Of a stretch of DNA of 32,337 bases, positions 15,253-23,693 are shown piece by piece; within the stretch, counting starts at the first letter, position 1; each line of letters begins with the position of its first letter. The notes below the pieces were generated by a model. That model searched no databases. It saw only the letters and a program-made list of their open reading frames with translations, and was not told the origin of the DNA. The translations under genes and the position numbers were made by a program. Source of the stretch: an uncultured Prevotellaceae bacterium (lineage in GTDB: Bacteria > Bacteroidota > Bacteroidia > Bacteroidales > Bacteroidaceae); contig ONDA01000034.1 in the NCBI GenBank assembly GCA_900316475.1, positions 1 to 32,337 on the forward strand. The letters are read 5' to 3'.

Positions 15253-16343
15253 CAGTAAAAGAATTATACGAATTAGTGGCTGACAATAAAATCATCAGTG
15301 ACATCGAATTGCAGCGTGCCATCGTCTATGATGCCGAGAAGCAGGCTTTAGTGATAGACAGTCTCTATCACGACATTCCTTTGCCAGCCTTCTATTTGTG
15401 GAAGAATGATGATGGAGTCTTAGAGGTTCTTGATGGCAAGCAGCGTATCGAAGCTATTCGGAAGTTCAAAATCAACGAACTGAAGTATAACGGGAAGACC
15501 TGGAAAGGCTATTCCGATACCGATTTACACGACAAGGTGAATAATGCGAAGCTTACCACCATCGTTTGTAGCGGAACAGAAGAGAAAAAGCGAGAAATCT
15601 TCAAGCGTATCAACACTTTGGGCGTTCCTCTCTCACGTTTTGAGGTGCTGAATGGACTCTATCATGGCGAATACCTTGAAGGACTGGAAGCCTATATTCG
15701 GAATGACAAGAATGCTCGTCATGTTTTGCCAACCGCAACGATAGATCGTGGTGACAATAAGTATCACCTATTAGAATACATCTACTATGTTCGGCACGAG
15801 AGTCGTTTCCCAAAGAAAGACGAACTGGACGAATATGTGAAGCAACATAAAGACGAGAGTTTCAACGATGAAGTGAAAAAGATCAAACCCTACATCAGCT
15901 TCATCCGTGATGTCTTTAACGATAAGTCGAAAATCTCTGCCGTTCTGAAGTTTAAGTTGTCTGCCAAGTATCTGAAAGAACGCGCCATCTGGCTTCAGCA
16001 CAAGGACGCTATATATAAAGAGGTGAACGATTTTATGAAGAGCGAGGGCTACCGCCTGTCCGAATCCAAGGAGTCTGACATCGAAGCGATGATTCTCGGC
16101 ATAGTCGGCAACCAACGTGTTGACCCCAAGCGGCTCTTCACTCAAGATGATAAACAGCAACTCTTGTCAGAACAGACTCCCAATGCCGATGGTCTCTATG
16201 AATGTAATGTCTGCCACCAGCATTTCCGCGCCGATGAACTGACCGTTGACCACAAAAAGCCTTGGAGCCTTGGAGGTAGGACGGTGCTATCTAATGCACA
16301 ATTGCTGTGCAGAGTGTGTAATAGTGGGAAAAGTAACAAATAA
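15249..16343 (+). CDS. DUF262-HNH protein, probable nuclease partner of the methyltransferase
   Basis: 364 residues. The N-terminal DUF262 (ParB/sulfiredoxin-like) domain shows ELQRAIVY (20-27), DIPLPAFYLW (42-51) and the signature LDGKQR (61-66), which in related GmrS/SspE-type proteins belongs to an NTP-binding or hydrolysing site. The middle is helical. The C-terminus is an HNH nuclease with a zinc knuckle: CNVC (319-322), VDHKKP with catalytic His335, N349, and CRVCNSGKSNK (354-364). It overlaps the methyltransferase by four bases. A DUF262-HNH protein fused into one operon with an adenine methyltransferase suggests restriction or another DNA-targeting defence, with the methyl mark giving self-protection or the target. 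The fold is clear; the activity is inferred. Confidence 0.85.
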   Translation: MTVKELYELVADNKIISDIELQRAIVYDAEKQALVIDSLYHDIPLPAFYLWKNDDGVLEVLDGKQRIEAIRKFKINELKYNGKTWKGYSDTDLHDKVNNAKLTTIVCSGTEEKKREIFKRINTLGVPLSRFEVLNGLYHGEYLEGLEAYIRNDKNARHVLPTATIDRGDNKYHLLEYIYYVRHESRFPKKDELDEYVKQHKDESFNDEVKKIKPYISFIRDVFNDKSKISAVLKFKLSAKYLKERAIWLQHKDAIYKEVNDFMKSEGYRLSESKESDIEAMILGIVGNQRVDPKRLFTQDDKQQLLSEQTPNADGLYECNVCHQHFRADELTVDHKKPWSLGGRTVLSNAQLLCRVCNSGKSNK

Positions 16344-16354
16344 TAAGTAAAAGT

Positions 16355-18514
16355 ATGAAAAAAGTTATTATCTTATGTCTTTTGCTATTCCTCATTGTCC
16401 CAATAACTATATTAGCAAAGAAAAAACCATTTGGAAATGGTCTGTATTGGGAACTGAGCGATAATGGTGTTTTGATTATTTCGGGCAATGGAGATATTCC
16501 AAATTTCGCAGCATACAAACATTCTTCTGACTACAAAAAATTAGGGCTTGCACCATGGAATAAAAAGAGTTTATGGGATAAAATTTATTATGTCGTAATA
16601 GAAGAAGGTGTAACATCCATAGGAAATAATGCATTTAATGGCTACGTATATTCGGGTTCAACAGGATTAACCAAAATAAAGGATTTTAAGCTCCCATCTA
16701 AATTAAAGAGTGTTGGTTATAGAGCTTTCGCATATTCTGCAATAACGTCATTTGATTTAGAAAAATTGTCTCATGCAACTCTAGGCGAATGCATTTTTTG
16801 GCATTGCAACAATCTAACTGCAATCACTATACCTTCATCATGGATTCGAATAACAAATTCCTTATTCTATCGCTGTGACAATTTGGTCAATGTATCTATC
16901 CCCGAAGGAATTAAGGAAATTGGTGCAAATGCGTTTACATGCTGTTTGTCTTTGCGGTCAATAAAGCTACCCCAATCACTTAAAAAGATTGGAAGAAATG
17001 CCTTTTCGATGACTCCTCTTCAGTCCATATCTTTTCCTGAGAAACTTGAAGAAATTGGCGATGAAGCTTTTTGGTCTTGTAAAAGTCTTACTGAAGTACG
17101 TTTTCCATCTTCGTTGAAAACGATTGGGCAAAAGGCTTTTAGTAGTTGTGAAAATTTAGAAAGCATATCAATGAATGATGGTGTTTTACAAATTGGAGAT
17201 TTTGCTTTTGTCGGCTGTAAAAAGTTAACCAGGATAAGACTATCAAGCAATGCTCAAGTTGGTAAATCAATTTTTAACTCTTCTGACTGGGAATATCCTA
17301 GATTTCGTTGGCGTTTTGATGGCACGATTTATGGTTTGCCTACAAGTTTTAATGAAGATAACTGTTACAATACATTTGGAATTACTAAAGAGGCTTTTCG
17401 TAGATTTAAAAATGGTGACAATGGTTTGTTTAATAGGCAGGGAGAATTAATCTTGGAAGCCAAAGTTGGCAGGAAAGTTGTACAAAGAGAGGATGAATAT
17501 AATAGTTCAATATACTATGAAGTAACTGATGGTGACGGTCATGGTATTTTGGGTGAAAACGGCAAATGGATTGTACCTGTTGTGTCTGGTAGAAAAGTTA
17601 GTAGAATTCATGTGGGAAAAAATAACTTTGTTTATTATAAAGTATCAGACAAAACAGGTGAGGGAATTGTCAGCGAAAAAGGAAAGATATTGATTCCCAC
17701 ATCACGAGGTTATACTCATATTGGCAACTATAATACAAACAGCAGAACCTTCGCTTTTGCGAAGAAAGGATATACTGGTGTCTGCAACGAACATGGTGAT
17801 GAGATTTCCTTAACTAAGCTTCCTCCAACAGGAGATGACATCAAGGCGGCTGGCAACTATGGCAGCACCATGGAGATGAAGAACGGCAGTTCAAAATATT
17901 ATAAGGTAAGCAAGAACGGCCGCTATGGCTTGACAGATGCTGAAGGCAAAATAATTGTACCCGTTGAAATGGAAGCCTTGGAGTCTGCTGGCACTGGCTA
18001 CCTGCGCTATAAGCTGAACGGTTTCTGGGGGCTGATGAACTATCAAGGGAAAGTGCTCATTGATACCAACCGAGGTTATACATCTATTGGCGACTACAAA
18101 TCCTTTAATAAGCGGTTTGCTTACACAATGAACGGCTATAAGGGTGAATGCGATGCAACGGGACGGCAAATATCAAAGATAAAGGTGGAAACTCCCAAGC
18201 AAAACACTTCTGTTGCTTCCTCATCTTCAAGTTCCTCTAGTTCTTCCTCAACCAGTAGCAGTTCTGGCAATAATAGCTCAGGGAACAAAACAACGACTGT
18301 AGTTGTTGAGCATCATCGTGACCCTGTGCCTGTACAAGTATGGAAGCAATGCACAATCTGTTTTGGATCAGGAAAATGCCAAACCTGTGGAGGCACAGGA
18401 ATCTTCACAGGATGGAGTGGCAATTCTTCGATATGTGAATATGGTTGCGGAGGTAGCGGAAAATGTTCATTCTGTGCAGGACATGGAGGACATTATGAAG
18501 TGGAATATAGATAA
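16355..18514 (+). CDS. Secreted BspA-like LRR / WG-repeat / CxxCxGxG protein
   Basis: 719 residues. Signal peptide MKKVIILCLLLFLIVPITIL; then BspA-type (LRR_5) leucine-rich repeats to about residue 310, with repeating LxxIGxxAFxxCxxLxxIxLP units. About seven WG-type repeats follow (for example NGRYGLTDAEGKIIVPV and NGFWGLMNYQGKVLID, about 350-600). Next is a polyserine linker, and last a zinc-ribbon-like end with CTICFGSGKCQTCGGTG and CSFCAGHGG (about 675-715). The LRR part suggests protein binding at the cell surface, and CxxCxGxG is a DnaJ-type zinc motif. It begins 12 bases after the nuclease stop with no promoter between, so it probably shares that transcript. It is AT-rich compared with flanking core genes. 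Function unknown. Confidence 0.8.
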   Translation: MKKVIILCLLLFLIVPITILAKKKPFGNGLYWELSDNGVLIISGNGDIPNFAAYKHSSDYKKLGLAPWNKKSLWDKIYYVVIEEGVTSIGNNAFNGYVYSGSTGLTKIKDFKLPSKLKSVGYRAFAYSAITSFDLEKLSHATLGECIFWHCNNLTAITIPSSWIRITNSLFYRCDNLVNVSIPEGIKEIGANAFTCCLSLRSIKLPQSLKKIGRNAFSMTPLQSISFPEKLEEIGDEAFWSCKSLTEVRFPSSLKTIGQKAFSSCENLESISMNDGVLQIGDFAFVGCKKLTRIRLSSNAQVGKSIFNSSDWEYPRFRWRFDGTIYGLPTSFNEDNCYNTFGITKEAFRRFKNGDNGLFNRQGELILEAKVGRKVVQREDEYNSSIYYEVTDGDGHGILGENGKWIVPVVSGRKVSRIHVGKNNFVYYKVSDKTGEGIVSEKGKILIPTSRGYTHIGNYNTNSRTFAFAKKGYTGVCNEHGDEISLTKLPPTGDDIKAAGNYGSTMEMKNGSSKYYKVSKNGRYGLTDAEGKIIVPVEMEALESAGTGYLRYKLNGFWGLMNYQGKVLIDTNRGYTSIGDYKSFNKRFAYTMNGYKGECDATGRQISKIKVETPKQNTSVASSSSSSSSSSSTSSSSGNNSSGNKTTTVVVEHHRDPVPVQVWKQCTICFGSGKCQTCGGTGIFTGWSGNSSICEYGCGGSGKCSFCAGHGGHYEVEYR

Positions 18515-18597
18515 TTACAATCGAAGTACCTGGGGGACTGCACCCTTGTGCCAAGACAAGTGCTAAAAAAACAGCAAATTATTTTAACAATTTAATT

Positions 18598-19404
18598 ATG
18601 AAAAAGTATTCTTTACTATTTGTATTTACGGTAATCATGATGGGGTTAGCTTCATCATGTGGTGGTGATGACGACAATCTGGGAAATGGTCCTAATGCGG
18701 GAACAGAATCTAATGAAGTTACGGGTACGGATGCTGTGTATGAAAGTAAACTAATGGGAACGAGTTGGAAACAGACTAAGCCGAGTTGGACTGACACCGG
18801 CTATGAAGGTATTCTTACATTTGGATATAATCATGAATGGTATGTAATAAATTTCGTGAATAAATACAATGCATACGGTGTTTGGGAAGTAAAAGATGGC
18901 GTTTATGACTATGATATAAAAGCAAGTGATTATACCCAGTCATCGCTACGGGCGCAATTTGCAGCTTCTCTATTTGGACCAGGGAGAATAGAAGAACTAA
19001 CAGAGACGAAATTGGTACTAAAGAGTCCTTATAATGATACATCTTCTGCCGAATTTGTTAAGGTCTCATATCGAGAAGGGGCAAAATCATTTGATGGTGG
19101 AAGCGGCAGTGGCAATAGTGGCGGAAGTACAGGCGATGCGCCTTATGTGACAAGTTTCGATTTTACAGCAACAAAAAGTTCAATCACAGTTAAATTCATG
19201 TGTAGTGAAAGGCCAACGAGTGCAACAGTCAAGTATGGAACATCATCGCCAACAAGTACTGCATCTTCTTCTATATCGGGTAAACAGGTCTCTGCCACAG
19301 TCAGTGGTTTGAAGTCTGGTACAAAGTATTATTTCAAGTGTACAGTGAAGAACAGCTATGGATCCTCTACTTCGGATACATTCTCTGCTATAACTAACTA
19401 TTAA
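18598..19404 (+). CDS. Lipoprotein with C-terminal fibronectin type III-like domain
   Basis: 268 residues. Lipoprotein signal with ASSC (Cys21) followed by GGDDD, typical of surface-exposed Bacteroidota lipoproteins. Residues ~55-160 form a small beta-rich domain of lipocalin/lipid-binding look (LMGTSWKQTKPSW to AEFVKVSYREG). A Gly/Ser linker leads to an Fn3-like domain at ~180-268 (SATVSGLKSGTKYYFKCTVK). It follows the LRR gene by 83 bases with no clear TAnnTTTG box between, so it may be co-transcribed. Same AT-rich style. No enzymatic function visible. Confidence 0.75.
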   Translation: MKKYSLLFVFTVIMMGLASSCGGDDDNLGNGPNAGTESNEVTGTDAVYESKLMGTSWKQTKPSWTDTGYEGILTFGYNHEWYVINFVNKYNAYGVWEVKDGVYDYDIKASDYTQSSLRAQFAASLFGPGRIEELTETKLVLKSPYNDTSSAEFVKVSYREGAKSFDGGSGSGNSGGSTGDAPYVTSFDFTATKSSITVKFMCSERPTSATVKYGTSSPTSTASSSISGKQVSATVSGLKSGTKYYFKCTVKNSYGSSTSDTFSAITNY

Positions 19405-19405
19405 T

Positions 19406-19525
19406 AATGATCGAATCGGGCACTCAACTACACTAGGTACAAAATACATAGGAGACAGGTTGCATAGATGCTCTCGTTGCAATGGTCGTGGTATAGTTTG
19501 TTATGGTAACAAAGGTAATATATAA
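19406..19525 (+). pseudogene. Degenerate zinc-ribbon (CxxCxGxG) fragment
   Basis: An open frame without a start codon, immediately after the lipoprotein stop, reads GTKYIGDRLHRCSRCNGRGI then VCYGNKGNI and ends TAA at 19523-19525. The CSRCNGRG motif is like the C-terminal zinc part of the protein at 16355-18514. It looks like the tail of a second WG/zinc-ribbon protein left after deletion. Confidence 0.5.
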
Positions 19526-19567
19526 CAGTGTACAGATAAAACTATTGAGTATCGTTTGTGGTAACTG

Positions 19568-20554
19568 CTACAGGAAAAGGAGTCTCAGAAGGAATGAGTA
19601 CACTCTCTTCTGAGACTCCTTTAACTTACATTCTAATGTCTCTCCGTCGCACTTGTCCCAATCCGAACTGCTCCTTGAACCATTGAGCAATTGGTGTCTG
19701 GTGATATGTAGGAACAAGTTTCGCTTCTCGTCCCTTATCACCTGTGCCGTTACGTTATTGGCAAGTGCATTGCGCCTGTACTCATTGGAGTGAAGCAAGC
19801 CACTATAATTGACAGTCTGCCCATGTAGCAGTTTGTCGGTTTGTTCTGCGTTAAAACCACATTGCAGACACTCACGTTCCATATTGAGAAAACGTTTGAA
19901 ACTTGGGAACCATCTATAAGCCTTGTCTAAGATGCGCTTCAAGTTGCCCACCTCCTGCTGGTGCTGCTCATTGGTATGGTTTAGTTCCCTTGCGTGGTTG
20001 TCCTTCATCTTCTGCATGTCGGTATGAAGTCTTTCAATCTGGTCATTCAAATCTTCAACCTCTCTATGCAGTTGGGCATTCTCTTTCTCTAATCGGCTTA
20101 CCTTGTTGCCGCCAAGAAGAGAATTCACTCCGTTGAGTACGCTGGTGGCGGTCTTCGTTGCAGAATTCTTCAGTTCCTCGGTCTTTGCCTCTGCCTTGAT
20201 ACGGGCAAGGTCTTTCTTTGCCTGTTCCGCCTCTGCTATCACCAGTCTTGCTTTTTCCTGTTCTTCCAGCATTTGGGTAACGTTAGCCTGTAAGCCCTCA
20301 CCCTGTGCAATCAGGCTCCGATAATACTCATGCGTGGATATATGTTGCGCCTCTGAGCCTTTGATGCCACGCTGTAGTCCGTATGCTGCCATCTGTTCAG
20401 CGTAGGTGTCTTGGTAGCGTATCAGGTTCTTGCTTTGCAAGCGAACAAGTTCGAGCGGCCCTTCGCATCCCACAACGACAATGGGATGCTCCGCTTGCAA
20501 CTGAACTGGCTTTGTGTTCCGTTGATGGTGATTCTGCCCATGATAACCCTGCAT
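19568..20554 (-). pseudogene. MobV (Pre/Mob) relaxase, C-terminal part only
   Basis: The frame contains LIRYQDTYAEQMAAYGLQRG, then IKGSEAQHISTHEYYRSL, matching the region after the catalytic domain in MobV relaxases of mobilisable elements. A long coiled coil follows (about 90-215) and then a conserved-looking tail. The N-terminal catalytic part, with the histidine-rich metal site, is absent; the first ~42 residues do not look like MobV. MobV proteins are usually 400 residues or more. The reading frame runs into the hairpin at 19576-19622. This is a relic of an integrated mobilisable element or plasmid, and the best evidence that the surrounding island came by transfer. Confidence 0.7.
19576..19622. 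terminator. Bidirectional terminator between the island's two halves
   Basis: A perfect 16-bp inverted repeat, AAAGGAGTCTCAGAAG (19576-19591) and its complement (19607-19622), with a 15-base loop. On the reverse strand a CCTTTTCC tract follows. It lies between the convergent plus-strand lipoprotein region and the minus-strand mobV remnant. Confidence 0.7.
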
Positions 20555-20684
20555 TATAGCCGTCCCTTATCAAGGGACTCTAAATGTTCGCATAGAACAA
20601 TACCGAAAAAGTGCTTCTACTCATCTTCTAATTCCTTTTTAAATTCGGGCTGCAAAAGTAATACCATTTTGGGAATAAATTGCT

Positions 20685-20888
20685 ACGCAAATCACGGCAG
20701 ATTTAGGAAAGAAAAACGCGAAATGTGAAAACGGTTCGAACTGCCGAGAAATGCCTTGATTTGCGCAGATCGTTAAGAAAGTTTAACTATCCGACTTGGG
20801 GCTATCGGGGGTTCTTCGACGAGCGAAGCGGCAAAGCCGAGTCCGAATTGGAAACCTAATTCGTTCCGCAATCTGCCTCGATTTGCGT
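20685..20888. repeat. 204-bp unit bounded by 18-bp inverted repeats, containing copy B
   Basis: ACGCAAATCACGGCAGAT (20685-20702) and ATCTGCCTCGATTTGCGT (20871-20888) are inverted copies with two mismatches. A third partial copy, TGCCTTGATTTGCG, lies inside at 20752-20765. There is no ORF within. This fills much of the 470-base gene-free stretch 20555-21024. A small non-autonomous mobile unit is possible. Confidence 0.4.
20804..20865. repeat. Three-hairpin structured element, copy B
   Basis: Starting ATCGGGGGTTCTTCG, it forms hairpins CTTCG/CGAAG (20814-20818 with 20824-20828), CGGC-AAA-GCCG (20829-20839) and GAATT/AATTC (20845-20849 with 20858-20862). The order and spacing are those of copy A, and hairpins 1 and 3 keep pairing despite changed bases. 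Both copies have the same orientation. Confidence 0.6.
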
Positions 20889-20993
20889 TGTGGCATCTTG
20901 CGGACTTTCCTCAAATTTCCTCGAATTGCCTTTATTTATGGGGAGAACTGCGTTAATCTGCCAGAAATATTTTGCTACGTCAGTTTTATTTCG

Positions 20994-21001
20994 TAACTTT
21001 G
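20994..21001 (+). promoter_or_regulatory. Promoter -7 box for the DUF4348 lipoprotein-murB operon
   Basis: TAACTTTGCACGC with TTTG at 20971-20974 as the -33 element (19-base gap), 23 bases before the ATG at 21025. Confidence 0.7.
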
Positions 21002-21024
21002 CACGCTAATTTGAGAGACGAACC

Positions 21025-21873
21025 ATGAAGAGGCTTCTATTTGGGGCACTGGTGCTGACAGTACTGATGTTCTCATGCAAGGGAAAACAGACAAACGACA
21101 CGGCTGAGGACGTGCCCCAAGACTCAACGGACACAACCGTTGTGCAGGATACTGTAGGCGTTGACACGCTGGAGCAGTTGATTGCCGAGACGCCAATGCC
21201 GCGTGCTGCTGACGAGTTGTTCGATGACTTCCTTTTTAACTTTGCTTCCAACCGTAAGTTACAGATGGAGCGCGTGCTTTTCCCGTTGCTGACAGTGAAG
21301 GGCAACGATACCACACGTGTTGACAAGAACAGATGGAAGATGGAGCGTTTCTTTATGCGTCAAGACTTCTACACCGTCCTCTTCGACAACGAGCGACAGA
21401 TGGAGCTGGTCAGAGATACGTCGGTCAGTGAGGCGAAGGTAGAAAAGATATATTTCAACACGGGGGCTGTCGTTCAGTATATGTTCCGCAGGATAAAGGG
21501 AGCTTGGCTGCTGATAGAACAGAAGACCGAGCCGATAGCATCGAACAGAAACGCCTCGTTCTTGAATTTTTACCACCAATTTGTTACAGACACTGTCTTC
21601 CAGACGGAAAGCCTGGACGAGACGGTGCAGTTTGTAGGTCCTGACCCCGACGACGATTTCGCGCAGATGGAAGGCATCCTGACGCCCGACACGTGGCCAG
21701 CCTTTGCACCGGAATTGCCCGACCGTATGATATACAACATTACCTATGGCAAGCCTGGAGCCAAATCCGACAAGATAATCTTCGTGATGCGCGGCATAGC
21801 CAATGGTATGGAATTAGAAATGACATTCCGTCAGCGCGGTGGCCGTTGGCAGTTGATGAAATTGGTGAACTGA
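21025..21873 (+). CDS. DUF4348-type lipoprotein
   Basis: 282 residues with lipobox MFSC (Cys18), then a Thr/Asp-rich low-complexity linker to about residue 55. The remainder (PRAADELFDDFLFNFASNRK onward, with RRIKGAWLLIEQ and TFRQRGGRWQLMKLVN) is the globular domain I recognise as DUF4348, found almost only in Bacteroidales. The role is unknown. It has a strong promoter and is followed by murB after 45 bases on the same strand. Confidence 0.75.
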   Translation: MKRLLFGALVLTVLMFSCKGKQTNDTAEDVPQDSTDTTVVQDTVGVDTLEQLIAETPMPRAADELFDDFLFNFASNRKLQMERVLFPLLTVKGNDTTRVDKNRWKMERFFMRQDFYTVLFDNERQMELVRDTSVSEAKVEKIYFNTGAVVQYMFRRIKGAWLLIEQKTEPIASNRNASFLNFYHQFVTDTVFQTESLDETVQFVGPDPDDDFAQMEGILTPDTWPAFAPELPDRMIYNITYGKPGAKSDKIIFVMRGIANGMELEMTFRQRGGRWQLMKLVN

Positions 21874-21918
21874 CGCTACGGTAGTGAAGCGTGTAGCGTG
21901 AAATGAGGATAGTGAAAG

Positions 21919-22923
21919 GTGAAAGATTTACGTGACTATAGCTTGAAGGGGCACAATACGTTTGGTATCGAAGCCCGCTGCCGTCGTTTCCTGGAATTTG
22001 AAAACGAGACAGAAGCGATGGATGTCGCTGCTATTCTGCGGCAGTCGGGTATGCCCTATATAATAATAGGTGGTGGCAGTAATCTGTTGCTGACTTGCGA
22101 CTATAAGGGTATCGTGGTTCGCTCCGGCATCAAGGGTTATCATTTCGAAGACGGCAATAGGATGGTATGTGGCAGTGGAGAGTCCTTTGACGATATGGTG
22201 GCTGCGAGTATCGAAGCAGGGTATTATGGCATGGAGAACCTGTCGCTGATTCCTGGCGACGTGGGAGCGAGTGCCGTCCAGAATATCGGTGCTTACGGTG
22301 TGGAGGCCAAGGACTTCATCCTGTGTGTATGGGCTGTCGAGATAGCGACTGGCAAACTCTGTATGTTGTCTGCCGATGAATGTGAATACGGCTATCGGCA
22401 GAGCCGGTTTAAGAATGACTGGAAAAACAAGTACCTCATTACACGAGTGTCCTACGGCCTGTCGCAGACGTTCGTGCCCCGTCTTGACTATGGCAATATC
22501 CGGACCGAGCTGGAACGAAAAGGAATAGCAGCGCCGACTGCTCAGCAACTGCGCGAGACGATTATTGACATACGCAATGCCAAACTGCCCGATCCGAAGG
22601 TGACAGGCAATGCCGGTAGTTTTTTTATGAACCCCATTGTGACACGACGGAAATACGAGGATTTGGCACAGCAGTATCCTGACATGCCTCACTACAAAGT
22701 CGATGACGGACACGAGAAGATTCCTGCAGGCTGGATGATAGACCAGTGTGGTTGGAAAGGACGTTCCTTGGGACGCGCCGGCGTACACGATCGTCAGGCT
22801 TTGGTGCTCGTCAATCTTGGTGGTGCCACTGGTTCAGAGATCGTGACGCTTTATAAGGCAATTCAACAGGATGTCCGCCAGCGTTTTGGCATTGATATTT
22901 ACCCTGAAGTCAACATTGTATGA
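21919..22923 (+). CDS. murB: UDP-N-acetylenolpyruvoylglucosamine reductase
   Basis: 334 residues. This FAD enzyme reduces UDP-GlcNAc-enolpyruvate to UDP-MurNAc with NADPH, in peptidoglycan precursor synthesis in the cytoplasm. Visible: NTFGIEARC start, FAD-binding IIGGGSNLLL, SLIPGDVGASAVQNIGAYG, YGYRQSRFK, and the catalytic NAGSFFMNP with the active-site serine, then AGWMIDQCGWKG. The extra ~20-residue YRQSRFK-type insertion indicates a type I MurB, as in E. coli. Start is GTG at 21919, fixed by the family N-terminus. Its stop overlaps the next gene (ATGA), so the two are coupled. Confidence 0.95.
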   Translation: MKDLRDYSLKGHNTFGIEARCRRFLEFENETEAMDVAAILRQSGMPYIIIGGGSNLLLTCDYKGIVVRSGIKGYHFEDGNRMVCGSGESFDDMVAASIEAGYYGMENLSLIPGDVGASAVQNIGAYGVEAKDFILCVWAVEIATGKLCMLSADECEYGYRQSRFKNDWKNKYLITRVSYGLSQTFVPRLDYGNIRTELERKGIAAPTAQQLRETIIDIRNAKLPDPKVTGNAGSFFMNPIVTRRKYEDLAQQYPDMPHYKVDDGHEKIPAGWMIDQCGWKGRSLGRAGVHDRQALVLVNLGGATGSEIVTLYKAIQQDVRQRFGIDIYPEVNIV

Positions 22924-23678
22924 AACTGACATTTCTTGGAACAGGAACATCCTGCGGTGTGCCGACCATCGGTTGTACGTGCCGCACCTGCCGTAGCACA
23001 GACCCTAAGGACAAGCGCCTGCGCTGTTCGGCACTGATAGAGACGGACACGACACGTCTGCTTATAGACTGCGGTCCCGACTTCCGTCAGCAAATCATGC
23101 CACACCCTTTCCGTCGTATCGACGGCATCCTCATCACTCACGCCCATTACGACCACATGGGCGGTATGGACGACATACGTCCCTACTGCCAGTTTGGCGA
23201 GATTAACGTCTACGCCGACCCCATAGCCCGGGAGGGACTGCTCCAGATGTTGCCTTATTGCTTCGCCGAAAACCGCTATCCGGGCGTGCCGGCCATCCAG
23301 CTTCATGAAGTCCATAAGCATGAGCCGTTAGTCATCGGCGACCTTGACATCATGCCGATTGAGGTGATGCATCACGACCTGCCCATTCTTGGCTTCCGCA
23401 TAGGAGAACTGACGTATATCACGGACATGAAAACCATCGCCGATGAAGAGTTGCCATATATAGAGGGGACAAAGGTGTTGGTGGTGAATGCCCTGCGCCG
23501 TGAATTCCATCATTCGCATCAAACACTGGATGAAGCCGTACTGTTTGCCCGTAGGATTGGAGCCTGTCAAACATGGCTCATTCACTGCAGTCACGACATC
23601 GGGCTGCATGCTGAGGTTAATGCCGAACTGCCATCTGACATTCAGTTAGCTTACGACGGACAGACCATCGTCATTTGA
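22920..23678 (+). CDS. Metallo-beta-lactamase-fold hydrolase, PhnP-like
   Basis: 252 residues. The N-terminus MKLTFLGTGTSCGVPTIGC and CRTC motif match the PhnP-type subfamily, where cysteines bind a structural zinc. The active-site metal motif is H74-A-H76-Y-D78-H79, with later ligands His145/146-region VMHHD and a final IHCSHD. PhnP itself is a cyclic phosphodiesterase, and Bacteroidota homologues beside murB have no established substrate. It overlaps murB by four bases. Confidence 0.85.
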   Translation: MKLTFLGTGTSCGVPTIGCTCRTCRSTDPKDKRLRCSALIETDTTRLLIDCGPDFRQQIMPHPFRRIDGILITHAHYDHMGGMDDIRPYCQFGEINVYADPIAREGLLQMLPYCFAENRYPGVPAIQLHEVHKHEPLVIGDLDIMPIEVMHHDLPILGFRIGELTYITDMKTIADEELPYIEGTKVLVVNALRREFHHSHQTLDEAVLFARRIGACQTWLIHCSHDIGLHAEVNAELPSDIQLAYDGQTIVI

Positions 23679-23693
23679 TTTTGCGGAGAAATC

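Noticed and set aside
20730-20750. GGTTCGAAC-like T-loop, possible tRNA or att remnant
   Set aside because: The flanking bases do not form a T-stem, acceptor stem or anticodon arm, so there is no tRNA.
21928-22788. 286-residue open frame antisense to murB
   Set aside because: murB motifs are complete on the plus strand; the antisense product has no recognisable features.
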